Of a stretch of 64,000 bases of DNA, positions 34,664-43,787 are shown one piece after another. Location: the NCBI RefSeq assembly GCF_015476655.1, contig NZ_JABFHF010000015.1:62001-126000 (forward strand), written 5' to 3'. The position numbers and the translations under genes were made by a program. The notes beneath the pieces are model-generated. The model made no database searches. It was not told the origin of the DNA and worked only from the letters and a program-made list of their open reading frames with translations. The stretch comes from Aquiflexum lacus (GTDB lineage Bacteria > Bacteroidota > Bacteroidia > Cytophagales > Cyclobacteriaceae). Each line of letters opens with the position of its first letter. Position 1 is the first letter of the stretch.

Positions 34664-35773
34664 TCAAAGACCTTTAGAGAATTCGCCTGTAATGAAATCA
34701 ACTACTTTAACGAGATCATGATCTGATTCTTCAAAGACTTTAAGTTGCCGGTCTGCCCCTGTACCATCTGCCAGAATCTTGTGAATATAATTTATTTCCT
34801 CCCTGCTGCCCAATTCATCAACCACATCATCAATAAATTCCAATAACTCGAGCATCAAGGCTTTGTATTCCACTTCTTTCTTTTGCCCAAAATCAATCAT
34901 CAGGCCTTCAGTGCCATACCTTGCTGCTCTAAACTTATTTTCTCTAATGAGTGCAATCCGGTAAATGTTGAAGCTGGTATTCATCATGCACATTTTATAT
35001 AATTTTGCGACCACAGCCTGAATGAGAGCGGTGATACAAATGGTTTCATCCACCGTAAGGCACATGTCGCAAATCCTAAATTCAATGGTACTGAAAAAGG
35101 GATGCATTCTAAGATCCCACCAGATTTTTTTAGGATTGTCGATACAGTTGGTTTTGACCAATGTTTCCAGAAAATTATCATATGCCTGAACAGAATCAAA
35201 GTACTCAGGTAATCCTGTTCTAGGGAATTTGGCAAAAATATGGGCTCGATAGGCTTTAAATCCTGTCTCCCTTCCTTCCCAGAATGGGGAATTGGTGGAA
35301 AGCGCATAAATATGAGGCAGGAAATAACAGGCCTGATTCATGATGTGCAGGGCGGTTTCACGGTTCTCGATTCCCACATGTACATGTAATCCGAAAATCA
35401 AATTTGACCTTGCCGTGTCCTGTAGTTCTTTGACGATCATATCATACCTGGGATCATCGGTAATGGGCTGATCCTGCCATTTGGAGAATGGATGCGTACC
35501 GGAAGCTCCGACAATCAGATTTTGTTCTGCTGCAAGGTCTACAATTTTCTTTCTTAGAAATGAAACTTCCTTTCTGGCATCAGAGATGTTCTGGCAGATA
35601 TTGGTACCCACTTCGACTACAGATTGGTGCATCTCTGCCTTGACCTGTTCTTTTAAAATGATTTTGGCACCATCCACAATTTTGGACATATGGGACCGGA
35701 GCTCTCTGGTATTGGGGTCAATGATCTGGTATTCCTCTTCAACCCCCAAAGTAAAAACGGGTAACTTTTTCAT
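34664..35773 (-). CDS. GCS2/YbdK-type carboxylate-amine ligase
   Basis: This 369-residue enzyme belongs to the glutamine-synthetase-like fold group of glutamate-cysteine ligase type 2 (COG2170). Diagnostic blocks are the N-terminal LGVEEEYQIIDP (metal-binding Glu run at 12-14), SVVEVGTNIC, GASGTHPFSKWQDQPI, NLIFGLHVHVGI and WWDLRMHPFFSTIEFRICD. E. coli YbdK has weak gamma-glutamylcysteine ligase activity. In gene clusters such as this, members are predicted to join a glutamate-type gamma carboxylate to an amine. It begins 3 bp after the ATP-grasp gene and is clearly co-transcribed with it. Confidence 0.92.
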   Translation of the reverse strand: MKKLPVFTLGVEEEYQIIDPNTRELRSHMSKIVDGAKIILKEQVKAEMHQSVVEVGTNICQNISDARKEVSFLRKKIVDLAAEQNLIVGASGTHPFSKWQDQPITDDPRYDMIVKELQDTARSNLIFGLHVHVGIENRETALHIMNQACYFLPHIYALSTNSPFWEGRETGFKAYRAHIFAKFPRTGLPEYFDSVQAYDNFLETLVKTNCIDNPKKIWWDLRMHPFFSTIEFRICDMCLTVDETICITALIQAVVAKLYKMCMMNTSFNIYRIALIRENKFRAARYGTEGLMIDFGQKKEVEYKALMLELLEFIDDVVDELGSREEINYIHKILADGTGADRQLKVFEESDHDLVKVVDFITGEFSKGL

Positions 35774-35776
35774 AGC

Positions 35777-36733
35777 TTAAAATCTTTTTGCTGAGTTGAC
35801 TGCATCCTTCATGAATGTTCCCCAAGTGAGGTTGACCTGACCCGGTTTTTGGGCTTTGGCATAAGCTATGGCCATTTTGGCCGATTCTTCTACCACCCAA
35901 TCAAAATTGGCCTGACCCACTGAATTGACATCAGCATCAGGTGCAGGATTTCCAAAATCTATGGCATAAGGCACACCATCTCTCACCGCAAATTCTACAG
36001 TATTGAAATCATAACCCAAACCATGGCAGAGCTTCAAGGTATAATCCTTGACGAGGGCAAGTAGTTTTTTGGAAGCAGGAGGTCCGTCAATGACATAACG
36101 GAGATGATGGGGATTCCTGGGTTCATACTGCATGATGCGCACGGCTTTTCCACCTAAACAATACACCCTAAAGTAATCCGTAAATTTGATCTCTTCCTGA
36201 AGCAGCATGACCAACTGCCCTGTTTCCTTGTGCTTGGCATAAAACTCCTCTTTATTTTCCAGCCGATAGACATTCTTCCATCCGCCGCCTGCATAAGGTT
36301 TCATGTAAGCAGGAAATCCGATGTAATCGAATATTGCCTGCCAGTCCAGAGGCATTTTAAGGTTTCTGAATGATTTTCCTGTGGTATCTGTAGGATGTTC
36401 TGCAGATGGTAAAATCACTGTATTGGGTAGTGGGACACCCAACTGATCTGCTAGACAGTTATTGAAAAACTTGTCATCAGCACTCCACCAAAAAGGATTG
36501 TTGATAACAGCGGTACCGGTTAAAGCCGCGTTTTTTAGATATGCCCTATAGAAGGGTACATCCTGAGAAATTCTATCAATAATGACAGCATAATCCGTCA
36601 AACGGTTCTGTACAACTTTGTCTATCAACACCGGTTCGGCGATGATGCCTTTCTCTTTTTTTTCATTGACCCTTTCGACAAATGCATGGGGAAAAGTGTC
36701 TTCCATGCCAAATAGAATTCCTATCTTTTTCAT
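35777..36733 (-). CDS. ATP-grasp ligase (RimK/D-Ala-D-Ala ligase-like)
   Basis: This 318-residue ATP-grasp protein is predicted to activate a carboxylate as acyl-phosphate and couple it to an amine. A preATP-grasp domain (about 1-100) has VIIDRISQDVPFYR. The ATP-binding lysine segment is FPAYMKPYAGGGWKNVYRL. The acidic metal site reads FNTVEFAVRDGVPYAIDFGN, with NPAPDAD following. An isolated FRVYCLGGKAVRIMQYEPR strand matches the R-finger block. It sits 20 bp after the esterase gene and 3 bp before the GCS2 gene. The substrate cannot be read from sequence. Confidence 0.88.
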   Translation of the reverse strand: MKKIGILFGMEDTFPHAFVERVNEKKEKGIIAEPVLIDKVVQNRLTDYAVIIDRISQDVPFYRAYLKNAALTGTAVINNPFWWSADDKFFNNCLADQLGVPLPNTVILPSAEHPTDTTGKSFRNLKMPLDWQAIFDYIGFPAYMKPYAGGGWKNVYRLENKEEFYAKHKETGQLVMLLQEEIKFTDYFRVYCLGGKAVRIMQYEPRNPHHLRYVIDGPPASKKLLALVKDYTLKLCHGLGYDFNTVEFAVRDGVPYAIDFGNPAPDADVNSVGQANFDWVVEESAKMAIAYAKAQKPGQVNLTWGTFMKDAVNSAKRF

Positions 36734-36752
36734 AAACGGTTGGTATTATAAA

Positions 36753-37466
36753 TTATGTAAATTTAATTCTTGATAAATAATGGGGAAACATTTCTTTCCA
36801 AAGAGGCCAATCATGATGACGGTCTTTTCTCACATCAAGCCAATGACGGGTCCTTTTCCCTTCCAATGTGTCACTCAATTTGATGTTGGCATCAAAACAG
36901 ATGTCCCAATTGGAGGTGCCCAAAACAATATCCATTTTCCAAAGCTCTCCATCATGAAGACCGGGCAAAAACTCGAGTGGAGAATTATAGAATATATCCT
37001 GATGATTATAGCCATCCATAAAATTGCGGATTTCAAAGGCGCCCGATAAGGAATACATGTGACTGACATACCCGGGATGCCTAAAAGCAAAATTAGCAGC
37101 ATGGAAACCACCAAAACTGCATCCGGCTACCACAACTTTTCCAACTCCAGTATTTAACCGAACTTTTTCAACAATTTCATGTAATATCATTTTGTCATAA
37201 GCGACATGGTTTTGTATCCTTTGATGTGCATGAACGTGTTTATTGTAAAAGCTATTTTTATCATTGCTTTCTGGACAATACACCTGTACCAATCCTTGTT
37301 CTATAAACCAACTTGCTGAACCGATAAGACCCATATCCCTGTTTTCATGAAAGGAGCCCATTGAGGTAGGAAATAAAATAACCGGATAACCTGCGTGTCC
37401 AAAAACCAACATCTCCACATCCCGGTGAAGATGAGGAGAGTACCATTTGAAATATTCTTCTTTCAT
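36753..37466 (-). CDS. alpha/beta-hydrolase esterase (first gene of amidoligase cluster)
   Basis: This 237-residue cytoplasmic serine hydrolase belongs to the S-formylglutathione/esterase-D-like group (PF00756). The nucleophile elbow is VVAGCSFGG (Ser117). His is likely in DRHHDWPLW, near the end. The N-terminus KWYSPHLHRDVEMLVFGHAG is conserved in esterases that accompany ATP-grasp genes in Bacteroidota. It has no signal peptide, so it acts on an intracellular compound, presumably the product or an intermediate of the downstream ligases. It leads the cluster and is preceded by a 384-bp gap that must contain the promoter. Confidence 0.85.
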   Translation of the reverse strand: MKEEYFKWYSPHLHRDVEMLVFGHAGYPVILFPTSMGSFHENRDMGLIGSASWFIEQGLVQVYCPESNDKNSFYNKHVHAHQRIQNHVAYDKMILHEIVEKVRLNTGVGKVVVAGCSFGGFHAANFAFRHPGYVSHMYSLSGAFEIRNFMDGYNHQDIFYNSPLEFLPGLHDGELWKMDIVLGTSNWDICFDANIKLSDTLEGKRTRHWLDVRKDRHHDWPLWKEMFPHYLSRIKFT

Positions 37467-37850
37467 AAAATCAATTTTCTAATCTGAATAAAAATAGTTG
37501 GCTTTTATTGATTCGCAAAAAAAAATCAACAAAGAATTTTATTTATTCCATAATAATCTGGCTTGATTCATTTCGATAGTAGCTAAAATTAAATATCCAA
37601 AATTTTCCTTTATATATATAAAATTCCGTTGCTTGTTCAATAGGTACTTGAAGTATCTCCTTTTTGCAGAAATTGAAGTCTTTTCAAAATATACTTTTTG
37701 GGAATTAAATTGTTGAGTAAATAAAAACCACTTTCAATGTTATTTCAAAAATTTAAATTTCTTCCTGATCACACAGATTTTTTCAGATAGAAAAAACAGA
37801 TATCTGCTCAAATATGAGCCATCTGTGAGAGAAGTTATTGTATTATCGTT
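37467..37850. other. AT-rich gap upstream of the amidoligase cluster
   Basis: This 384-bp interval is AT-rich, with long A and T runs and TTTATATATATAAAA at about 37610-37623. No gene, strong hairpin or clear -7 box was found on the minus strand. It presumably contains the esterase operon promoter and the 3' end of the carbonic-anhydrase-like transcript. Confidence 0.4.
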
Positions 37851-38360
37851 TCAACCATACCATTTAGCATACATAGGATAGTTTTTGGCAGTTCTTTCAA
37901 TAACTTCCAGCATTTCTGGTCCAGTATCCTTGATTTTTTTTGCTGGCATGCCGGCATAAATACTGTTAGCCTCAACAATTGTCCCTGCCAATACGATGGC
38001 GCCTGCTGCGATCACCGCACCGGAATGTATGACTGCATTGTCCATCACAATGGCCCCCATACCTATCAATACATTGTCATGAATAGTGCAGCCATGAACA
38101 ACAGCATTGTGGGCTATGGATACTTTATTGCCAATATAAGTTCCTGATTTTTGGTAAGTTCCATGGATTACTGCTCCATCCTGAATATTGCTATTATCTC
38201 CAATACGTATCTGATGGACGTCACCCCTTACCACTGCATTGAACCAAACTGTGCAGTTTTTGCCCATGACAACATCACCGATTACGGTAGCATTATCTGC
38301 CAGCCAACAATTTTCTCCAAATTCAGGGGAAAAACCCCTTACATTCTTAATTAAAGCCAT
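37851..38360 (-). CDS. gamma-carbonic-anhydrase-like left-handed beta-helix protein
   Basis: This 169-residue protein is made of hexapeptide repeats (VIGDVVMG, VVRGDVHQIRIGDNSNIQDG, VSIAHNAVVHGC, VLIGMGAIVMDN) of the YrdA/PaaY/gamma-CA group. Three metal-ligand histidines are plausible: the VIHGT block, IAHNAVVHG. The C-terminal helix VIERTAKNYPMYAKWY closes the fold. Family members bind zinc or other metals and some hydrate carbon dioxide; most in Bacteroidota are uncharacterised. The trimeric fold is certain, the catalysis is not. Confidence 0.93.
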   Translation of the reverse strand: MALIKNVRGFSPEFGENCWLADNATVIGDVVMGKNCTVWFNAVVRGDVHQIRIGDNSNIQDGAVIHGTYQKSGTYIGNKVSIAHNAVVHGCTIHDNVLIGMGAIVMDNAVIHSGAVIAAGAIVLAGTIVEANSIYAGMPAKKIKDTGPEMLEVIERTAKNYPMYAKWYG

Positions 38361-38449
38361 TAATTTCCAATTGGTTATAGTGTGTCAATGAAAGGTCTCA
38401 ATTCAAAAGTATTTTTTTTTAGATTAAAATGAACTTTTTTAAGCTTAAA

Positions 38450-38457
38450 TAGTTTTG
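38450..38457 (+). promoter_or_regulatory. candidate -7 box for the YceI gene
   Basis: TAGTTTTG matches TAnnTTTG and lies 46 bp before the chosen ATG at 38504. The preceding 20 bp are T-rich but carry no exact TTTG -33 element. It is the best promoter candidate in the divergent gap. Confidence 0.4.
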
Positions 38458-38503
38458 ATGTATATACACACAATTTGTGAAACTAAACAAACAACACAAC
38501 ATT

Positions 38504-39223
38504 ATGAATTTAATTAAAAATACAGGTTTATTATTTGCTGCGGCATTGGTCATGGCTTCTTGCAATAAACCAGGAGACACAGTAGAAACGGGTGAGGCTC
38601 AAGATGTAGCTGAGGCATCGGGTTCGACCTTGTCGATTGATCAATCTACGAGCAAAATTGATTGGAGAGGTTACAAGCCAACAGGGCAGCATTATGGTTT
38701 CATTCCATTAACTGACGGCGAAATTACCATTGATGGTGATGAGTTGAAAGGTGCAAGATTTGTTTTTGATATTACAGGTTTGAAAATCCAGGATATGGAG
38801 GAGTCAAATGAAAATTATCCTAAACTCTGGGGCCACTTGCAATCAGATGACTTTTTTGACACAGCCAATCATCCTGAAGCAGTATTTGAATTGACAAGCG
38901 TTGAGACTTATTCAGCAGGTACGATTGAAGATAAAGAAGAATTTGAAACTGAAAATACGCCAAAAAGCGATTCAGAAGTAGCTCCAGAAAATCCTACTCA
39001 TTGGGTTTCAGGTAACCTGACCATGAGAGGTACGACCAAAAATATCAAATTCCCAGCACATGTATCAATAGCAGATGGAACTGTAGCTGCCAAAGCTGGT
39101 TTCAATATTGATAGAACTGACTGGGGCTTGTCATATAATGACGAGAGTGGTGCCGTTGACAAGGCAAAAGATCAGTTTATTTACAACACTGTTAGTATTG
39201 GATTTGACATCAAAGCCAACTAA
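38504..39223 (+). CDS. YceI-family periplasmic lipoprotein
   Basis: This lipocalin-like protein has about 239 residues from the ATG at 38504 (MNLIKNTGLLFAAALVMASC), which gives a proper lipobox; an upstream in-frame GTG at 38477 was rejected. The YceI core is STSKIDWRGYKPTGQHYGFI, a GARFVFDITGLKI strand, LWGHLQSDDFFDTANHPEAVF and a NIDRTDWGLSYNDESG block. YceI proteins bind isoprenoid lipids in a beta-barrel. An inserted acidic loop (about 145-165, KEEFETENTPKSDSE) is unusual. A terminator-like hairpin follows. Confidence 0.92.
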   Translation: MNLIKNTGLLFAAALVMASCNKPGDTVETGEAQDVAEASGSTLSIDQSTSKIDWRGYKPTGQHYGFIPLTDGEITIDGDELKGARFVFDITGLKIQDMEESNENYPKLWGHLQSDDFFDTANHPEAVFELTSVETYSAGTIEDKEEFETENTPKSDSEVAPENPTHWVSGNLTMRGTTKNIKFPAHVSIADGTVAAKAGFNIDRTDWGLSYNDESGAVDKAKDQFIYNTVSIGFDIKAN

Positions 39224-39245
39224 TCAAAGATTAATGTTTGTTTCT

Positions 39246-39278
39246 AAAGGGGAAGTCGAAAGATTTCCCTTTTTTTTG
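39246..39278 (+). terminator. probable terminator after yceI-like gene
   Basis: AAAGGGGAA (39246-39254) pairs with TTTCCCTTT (39264-39272), apart from one bulged G, and T residues continue to 39277. It is 22 bp after the stop codon and precedes pabB, whose start is at 39302. Confidence 0.65.
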
Positions 39279-39301
39279 TGTCTAAAAGTTAATTTTGGGA
39301 T

Positions 39302-40552
39302 ATGTCTATCATGAAGGAGTTTCATTTGTCATCGAAAAATCAATTTGTCCAGCAATTACTTTATTGGGCGGATTTGCATTATCCCTATGTTAGTATTTTT
39401 GACCATAATGATATAAAGTACCCCTATGGTGGTTTTCAAAGGATTTTATTGGCAGCTCAACAGGCTTTTGACCTAGAAGTTGCAAACCAATGGTTAGGTG
39501 AAAAAGAAATGGCTGCCATACTATCTTATGATTACAAAAACAAAGTTGAAAAACTCCAAAGCAATAATCGATCGCCATTGGATTGTCCTGAATCAATTTT
39601 CTTTATTCCTGAGGTGAAAATAGAAATACTTGTTGATCAGGTTAAAATTCATCATCCCGATGCCCAGCGAATTTTTGATGAAATAATTTCTTTTAATCAA
39701 AACCCTATCAAAAACCCTTCATTGGAAATCTCAGCACTTACCAGCCGAAATACCTATTTGGAAAATGTAAAGGCCATACAAAATAACATTGTCGAAGGGG
39801 ACATGTACGAATTGAATTATTGTATGGGTTTTGAATTTGGAGGAAATGGATGGAATCCCGTTCAGGGATTTTTTGATCTGAGGAAAAAATCTCCCATGCC
39901 CTTTTCAGCATTTTTCAAAGCTGAATCCAACTATCTAATTTGTGCCTCACCGGAGCGTTTTCTCAAAAAAACAGGAGATAAGCTGATTGCACAACCCATA
40001 AAGGGGACAATTAAACGGGGTAAAAATGAATTGGAAGACAGCCTGCTCAAAGAAAAACTATTGAACTCCGAAAAGGAACGGGCAGAAAATCTCATGATTG
40101 TAGACCTGATGCGCAACGATCTCAGTAGGATTTCACAAACAGGTTCAGTAAAAGTTGAAGAACTTTTCGGAGTATACCCTTTTACCAGGGTACATCAGAT
40201 GATATCAACGGTGGTTTCTACCATTTCTGAAAAGAAAAGCCTGATGGAAGTCATCCATGCCACTTTCCCAATGGGAAGTATGACAGGAGCCCCAAAAATC
40301 AAATGTATGGAGTTGATCGATCAATACGAGGATTTTAAAAGGGGTTGGTTTTCCGGTACCTTGGGATATTTTGACGCAGATGGGGATTTTGATTTATGTG
40401 TGATTATCAGGAGCATTGTTTTCGATAAAGATTCAGGGAAAGGCTATTTTGCAGTGGGTTCGGCCATCACCTATGATGCCGATGCCGCCTATGAATACGA
40501 AGAGTGTTTGTTAAAAGCCTCTGCCATTGTTGAGGTATTGCAAGGGAATTGA
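39302..40552 (+). CDS. pabB: aminodeoxychorismate synthase component I
   Basis: This 416-residue chorismate-utilising enzyme is predicted to make 4-amino-4-deoxychorismate for folate synthesis. The core has LICASPERFL, AQPIKGTIKRG (Lys in the PIKGT motif, diagnostic for PabB as against PIAGT in anthranilate synthase), ERAENLMIVDLMRNDLSRI, PMGSMTGAPKIKCMELID and the C-terminal FAVGSAITYDADAAYEYEEC. The N-terminal domain is shorter than in E. coli PabB. No glutaminase pabA or lyase pabC is adjacent. An internal ATG at 39311 is an alternative start. dinB follows after 15 bp. Confidence 0.9.
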   Translation: MSIMKEFHLSSKNQFVQQLLYWADLHYPYVSIFDHNDIKYPYGGFQRILLAAQQAFDLEVANQWLGEKEMAAILSYDYKNKVEKLQSNNRSPLDCPESIFFIPEVKIEILVDQVKIHHPDAQRIFDEIISFNQNPIKNPSLEISALTSRNTYLENVKAIQNNIVEGDMYELNYCMGFEFGGNGWNPVQGFFDLRKKSPMPFSAFFKAESNYLICASPERFLKKTGDKLIAQPIKGTIKRGKNELEDSLLKEKLLNSEKERAENLMIVDLMRNDLSRISQTGSVKVEELFGVYPFTRVHQMISTVVSTISEKKSLMEVIHATFPMGSMTGAPKIKCMELIDQYEDFKRGWFSGTLGYFDADGDFDLCVIIRSIVFDKDSGKGYFAVGSAITYDADAAYEYEECLLKASAIVEVLQGN

Positions 40553-40567
40553 AGGAAAGAAAATGTA

Positions 40568-41653
40568 ATGGAGGAAAAAACCAGGAAAATCATTCATGTG
40601 GATATGGACGCATTTTATGCTTCCGTAGAGCAAATGGATAATCCTGAACTCCGTGGCAAACCCTTGGCAGTGGGAGGGAATCAGGAAAGGGGAGTGGTGG
40701 CAGCCGCTTCCTATGAGGCGAGAAAGTTTGGAGTGCGATCTGCGATGTCGGGTAAAATGGCAGCACTGAAGTGTCCCCAATTGATTTTTGTCAGGCCAAG
40801 ATTTGACCGGTACAAAGAAATATCCAATCAGATCAGGGAGATTTTTCACGACTATACAGAATTGGTGGAACCCCTTTCCCTCGATGAGGCATTTTTGGAT
40901 GTGACCGAAAATAAGGTCAATAATCCCTCAGCCACCTTGATTGCCATGGAAATCAGGAAGCGAATCAAAGACGAAGTCGGGCTGAGTGCCTCGGCTGGCA
41001 TTTCTTATAATAAGTTTCTGGCGAAGACTGCCTCCGATATCAACAAGCCCAACGGGCAAGCGGTCATCTTGCCCAAAGATGCGGAGGCATTTTTGGAGAA
41101 ATTGCCCATAGAAAAGTTTTTTGGTATTGGTAAAGTGACTGCCGAAAAAATGAAGGAATTGGGCATTCATAATGGTTTTGACCTTAAACAGTATTCCTTA
41201 CAATTTCTGACCAAACGATTTGGGAAGTCCGGCCTGCACTTTTTCAATATTGTCCGAGGCATTCATCTCAGTGAAGTGCAACCCAACAGACTGAGAAAAT
41301 CCCTCAGCGCAGAGAACACTTTTGAGACCGATCTGGGCAAAGAAGAACAATGGATTTATGCCTTGGAAGACATTTTTGAGGAACTGAAACGGCGTATCAG
41401 CCGCAGTGGTGTGAAGGGAAGGACAGTCACCCTCAAGATCAAATACCATGATTTCACGGTCCAAACCCGAAGCAAAACCTTCGAGCAATATCCCGAGGAA
41501 CAAAAAATCTGGGAAACGGTAATGGAGCTGTTAGCCCAAGAAGAACTGAAATCCCCCGTCCGCCTTTTCGGTATTGGTATTTCTAACCTCAATGTGGAGG
41601 AGGAGCGGATACATTTTGGGAAGCAGCTATGGATTGATTTTGGGGAAGGGTAA
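40568..41653 (+). CDS. dinB: DNA polymerase IV (Y-family translesion polymerase)
   Basis: This 361-residue Y-family DNA polymerase is used for translesion synthesis. The palm has HVDMDAFYASVEQMDNPELR (catalytic Asp pair with ACID) and SLDEAFLDVT (second acidic motif); the finger contains YEARKFGVRSAMSG. A helix-hairpin-helix thumb follows (AEKMKELGIHNGFDLKQ), then the little-finger domain (KGRTVTLKIKYHDFTVQTRS). The length fits DinB. No beta-clamp box was examined. It is probably co-transcribed with pabB, a chance pairing as far as I know. Confidence 0.95.
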   Translation: MEEKTRKIIHVDMDAFYASVEQMDNPELRGKPLAVGGNQERGVVAAASYEARKFGVRSAMSGKMAALKCPQLIFVRPRFDRYKEISNQIREIFHDYTELVEPLSLDEAFLDVTENKVNNPSATLIAMEIRKRIKDEVGLSASAGISYNKFLAKTASDINKPNGQAVILPKDAEAFLEKLPIEKFFGIGKVTAEKMKELGIHNGFDLKQYSLQFLTKRFGKSGLHFFNIVRGIHLSEVQPNRLRKSLSAENTFETDLGKEEQWIYALEDIFEELKRRISRSGVKGRTVTLKIKYHDFTVQTRSKTFEQYPEEQKIWETVMELLAQEELKSPVRLFGIGISNLNVEEERIHFGKQLWIDFGEG

Positions 41654-41659
41654 AGGTAG

Positions 41660-41682
41660 ACCTGCCTGCCGGCTAGGCAGGT
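41660..41682. repeat. palindromic repeat ACCTGCCT/AGGCAGGT
   Basis: A perfect 8-bp inverted repeat with a 7-bp centre lies six bases after the dinB stop codon. The sequence resembles the element inside fic at 1533-1554 (18 of 22 positions). It lacks a strong T tail (TTTTAG only), so I regard it as a copy of a dispersed palindromic element that may also act as a weak terminator. Confidence 0.6.
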
Positions 41683-42069
41683 TTTAGAGGGTAGAAGGTA
41701 GATTGGGTTAGTGCTTGGAGGTGAGGGATATGGCTGGAATCTTACAGAATTGCTGGGTTTACCAGTAGAAGTACTTATCCAACCTTATGAACTAGATGGA
41801 AAACAGGAGATGGTGAAGTGATTTGAGCTCTGGTAATTGCCTTAAATTTGTGATAGTGGGTTTTGGCTACTTTTTGTATTATCCCATTAATCATTTTCCA
41901 TTTTGATTTTCCTCCTATTCCATTTTGTTTAATTTGTAAAAAAAAAATAGACCACCTGATTTTTAATTAAATTAATCATCGGAATAACCATCGGAACCAA
42001 TTTGTGATATATGAATTTAAATAACTTAAAATTAATGGCTTAATTCCCTAAAAACCCTTCGGAATTCGC
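41683..42069. other. intergenic region, no gene seen
   Basis: This interval of about 390 bp between dinB and the Mph-like gene is GT-rich at first (GGTAGAAGGTAGATTGGG-type words) and then AT-rich. There is a run of eight A at 41938-41947 and an AATCATCGGAATAACCATCGG direct word repeat at about 41970-41995. No coding frame, terminator or clear promoter was identified. Confidence 0.4.
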
Positions 42070-42960
42070 ATGACCCCACAAGATATTCTAAAACTCGCCG
42101 AACGAAATGGTCTCCAATTGAAAGATGAAATGACTTTCAATGAAATGGGGATTGACTTTAAGGTTTGTTTTGTGACTACTATGGATGGGAAGCCTTGGGT
42201 GCTTAGAATTCCGAGAAGAAAGGATTTGGGTGATCAAATAGAAAAAGAAGGAAAAATACTGTCTCTTGCTAAACAACACCTTTCTGTAGCTGTACCTGAC
42301 TGGCAAATAGCCAATCAGGAGTTGATTTCTTATCCTTTGTTGGAAGACAAACCCGTCCTAACCTATGATGCACACACCTATGAGGTGACCTGGAATATGG
42401 ATCAAAAAAGTGCCCGATTTGTACCTTCTTTGGCAAAAGTACTGGTAGAATTACATCATATTCCGGTACAAAAAGCCAAATCCCTTGGGATCAAATCTCT
42501 TACCCCTGAAATGGTAAGACAAGAGATTTTGGATCGGGTAGACTTGGTAAAAAAGGATGTGGGTATAGGGCCTGAATTAGAAAGGCGCTGGAGAAAGTGG
42601 CTTGACAATGACAGGCTATGGCCTGAATTCACCACATTTATTCATGGTGATTTATATGCTGGTCATATTTTATCCGCGACCGAAGGAGACATCACAGGAA
42701 TCATTGATTGGTCGGAGGGTCAGGTGGGAGATCCTTCCATGGATTTTTCTGGGCATGTGGCAGTATTCGGTGAAGAAAGCCTCAAAGAATTGATCACTGA
42801 GTATGAAAAACTCGGAGGAAGAGTCTGGAACCATCTATTTGAACAGGCCATAGAGAGAAGTGCCGCATCTCCTTTGCACTATGCATTTTTTGCTATTAAA
42901 ACCCAAAGTGAAGAACATCTTCAGGCTGCTAAGGCTCAACTTGGAACATCACATCAATAG
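42070..42960 (+). CDS. macrolide 2'-phosphotransferase-like kinase
   Basis: This 296-residue aminoglycoside/macrolide phosphotransferase-fold kinase fits the Mph group. The nucleotide lysine strand is PWVLRIPRRKD, followed by VPDWQIANQELISYPLL. The catalytic loop is FIHGDLYAGHIL and the metal loop is GIIDWSEGQVGDPSMDF. Mph enzymes phosphorylate the 2'-OH of macrolide sugars. The environmental setting makes a resistance role uncertain, and it may act on another small molecule. It is 2 bp ahead of the extradiol-dioxygenase-like gene, so the two are co-transcribed. Confidence 0.85.
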   Translation: MTPQDILKLAERNGLQLKDEMTFNEMGIDFKVCFVTTMDGKPWVLRIPRRKDLGDQIEKEGKILSLAKQHLSVAVPDWQIANQELISYPLLEDKPVLTYDAHTYEVTWNMDQKSARFVPSLAKVLVELHHIPVQKAKSLGIKSLTPEMVRQEILDRVDLVKKDVGIGPELERRWRKWLDNDRLWPEFTTFIHGDLYAGHILSATEGDITGIIDWSEGQVGDPSMDFSGHVAVFGEESLKELITEYEKLGGRVWNHLFEQAIERSAASPLHYAFFAIKTQSEEHLQAAKAQLGTSHQ

Positions 42961-42962
42961 CA

Positions 42963-43787
42963 ATGAAACTGAAAGATTTAAACAAACTGACAGCCCCAAT
43001 GAGCTACACAGCAAAAATGCCTGTCTTGTTTTTGGGCCATGGCAGTCCAATGAATGCCATTGAGGAAAACGAATTTGTCACCGGCTTTAGTAATATAGCC
43101 AAAGAAATCCCAAAGCCAAATGCGATATTGTGTGTTTCCGCCCATTGGGAAACAAAGGGTACTTTTGTGACGGCCATGGAAAATCCTAAAACCATTCACG
43201 ACTTTGGGGGATTTCCACAGGAGTTGTTTGCAGTGCAATATCCTGCACCGGGAAGCCCTGGCTTAGCCGAAGAAACAAAATCTCTGATCACAAAAACAGA
43301 AGTAGGTTTGGATGATAAATGGGGGCTTGACCACGGTGCTTGGAGTGTCATCAAGCATTTATATCCAAATGCAGATATTCCGGTTATTCAAATGAGCTTG
43401 GATTACAGCCAAACACCGCGATATCATTATGAATTGGCGCAACAAATCAAATCCTTACGGGAAAAAGGAGTATTGATAATCGGAAGCGGCAATATGGTGC
43501 ACAACCTCCGCATGGTGGCATGGCAAAAGCTCAATGAAAACTTTGGCTTTGACTGGGCAATTGAAGCCAGTGAAAAAATGAAAAAATATATTCTTAGTGG
43601 AGACCACCAAGAACTTATCAACTATCGGTCGCACGGAAAGGTATTTGATTTAGCCATCCCGACACCGGAACATTATTTGCCTTTACTTTATTCACTGGCA
43701 TTGAAAGATGAAAATGACCAGGTGTGTTTGTTCAACGACAAAGCATTGGCGGGTTCACTGACCATGACCTCTGTAAAAATCGGATGA
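42963..43787 (+). CDS. 4,5-DOPA extradiol dioxygenase-family protein (YgiD-like)
   Basis: This 274-residue member of the class III extradiol dioxygenase fold (LigB superfamily, DODA/YgiD group) has metal-binding residues in FLGHGSPMNAIEE, VSAHWET, HDFGGFPQELF and LDHGAWSVIKHLYP. A further His block is IGSGNMVHNLRM. E. coli YgiD cleaves L-DOPA to betalamic-type products. The first 12 residues may be dispensable, since MSYTAKMPVLF is an alternative start. It is coupled to the Mph-like kinase. Confidence 0.9.
   Translation: MKLKDLNKLTAPMSYTAKMPVLFLGHGSPMNAIEENEFVTGFSNIAKEIPKPNAILCVSAHWETKGTFVTAMENPKTIHDFGGFPQELFAVQYPAPGSPGLAEETKSLITKTEVGLDDKWGLDHGAWSVIKHLYPNADIPVIQMSLDYSQTPRYHYELAQQIKSLREKGVLIIGSGNMVHNLRMVAWQKLNENFGFDWAIEASEKMKKYILSGDHQELINYRSHGKVFDLAIPTPEHYLPLLYSLALKDENDQVCLFNDKALAGSLTMTSVKIG

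Noticed and set aside
41660-41682. Palindrome after dinB as an intrinsic terminator
   Set aside because: The stem is good but only four T residues follow, and the sequence matches a dispersed element in fic; treated as a repeat.
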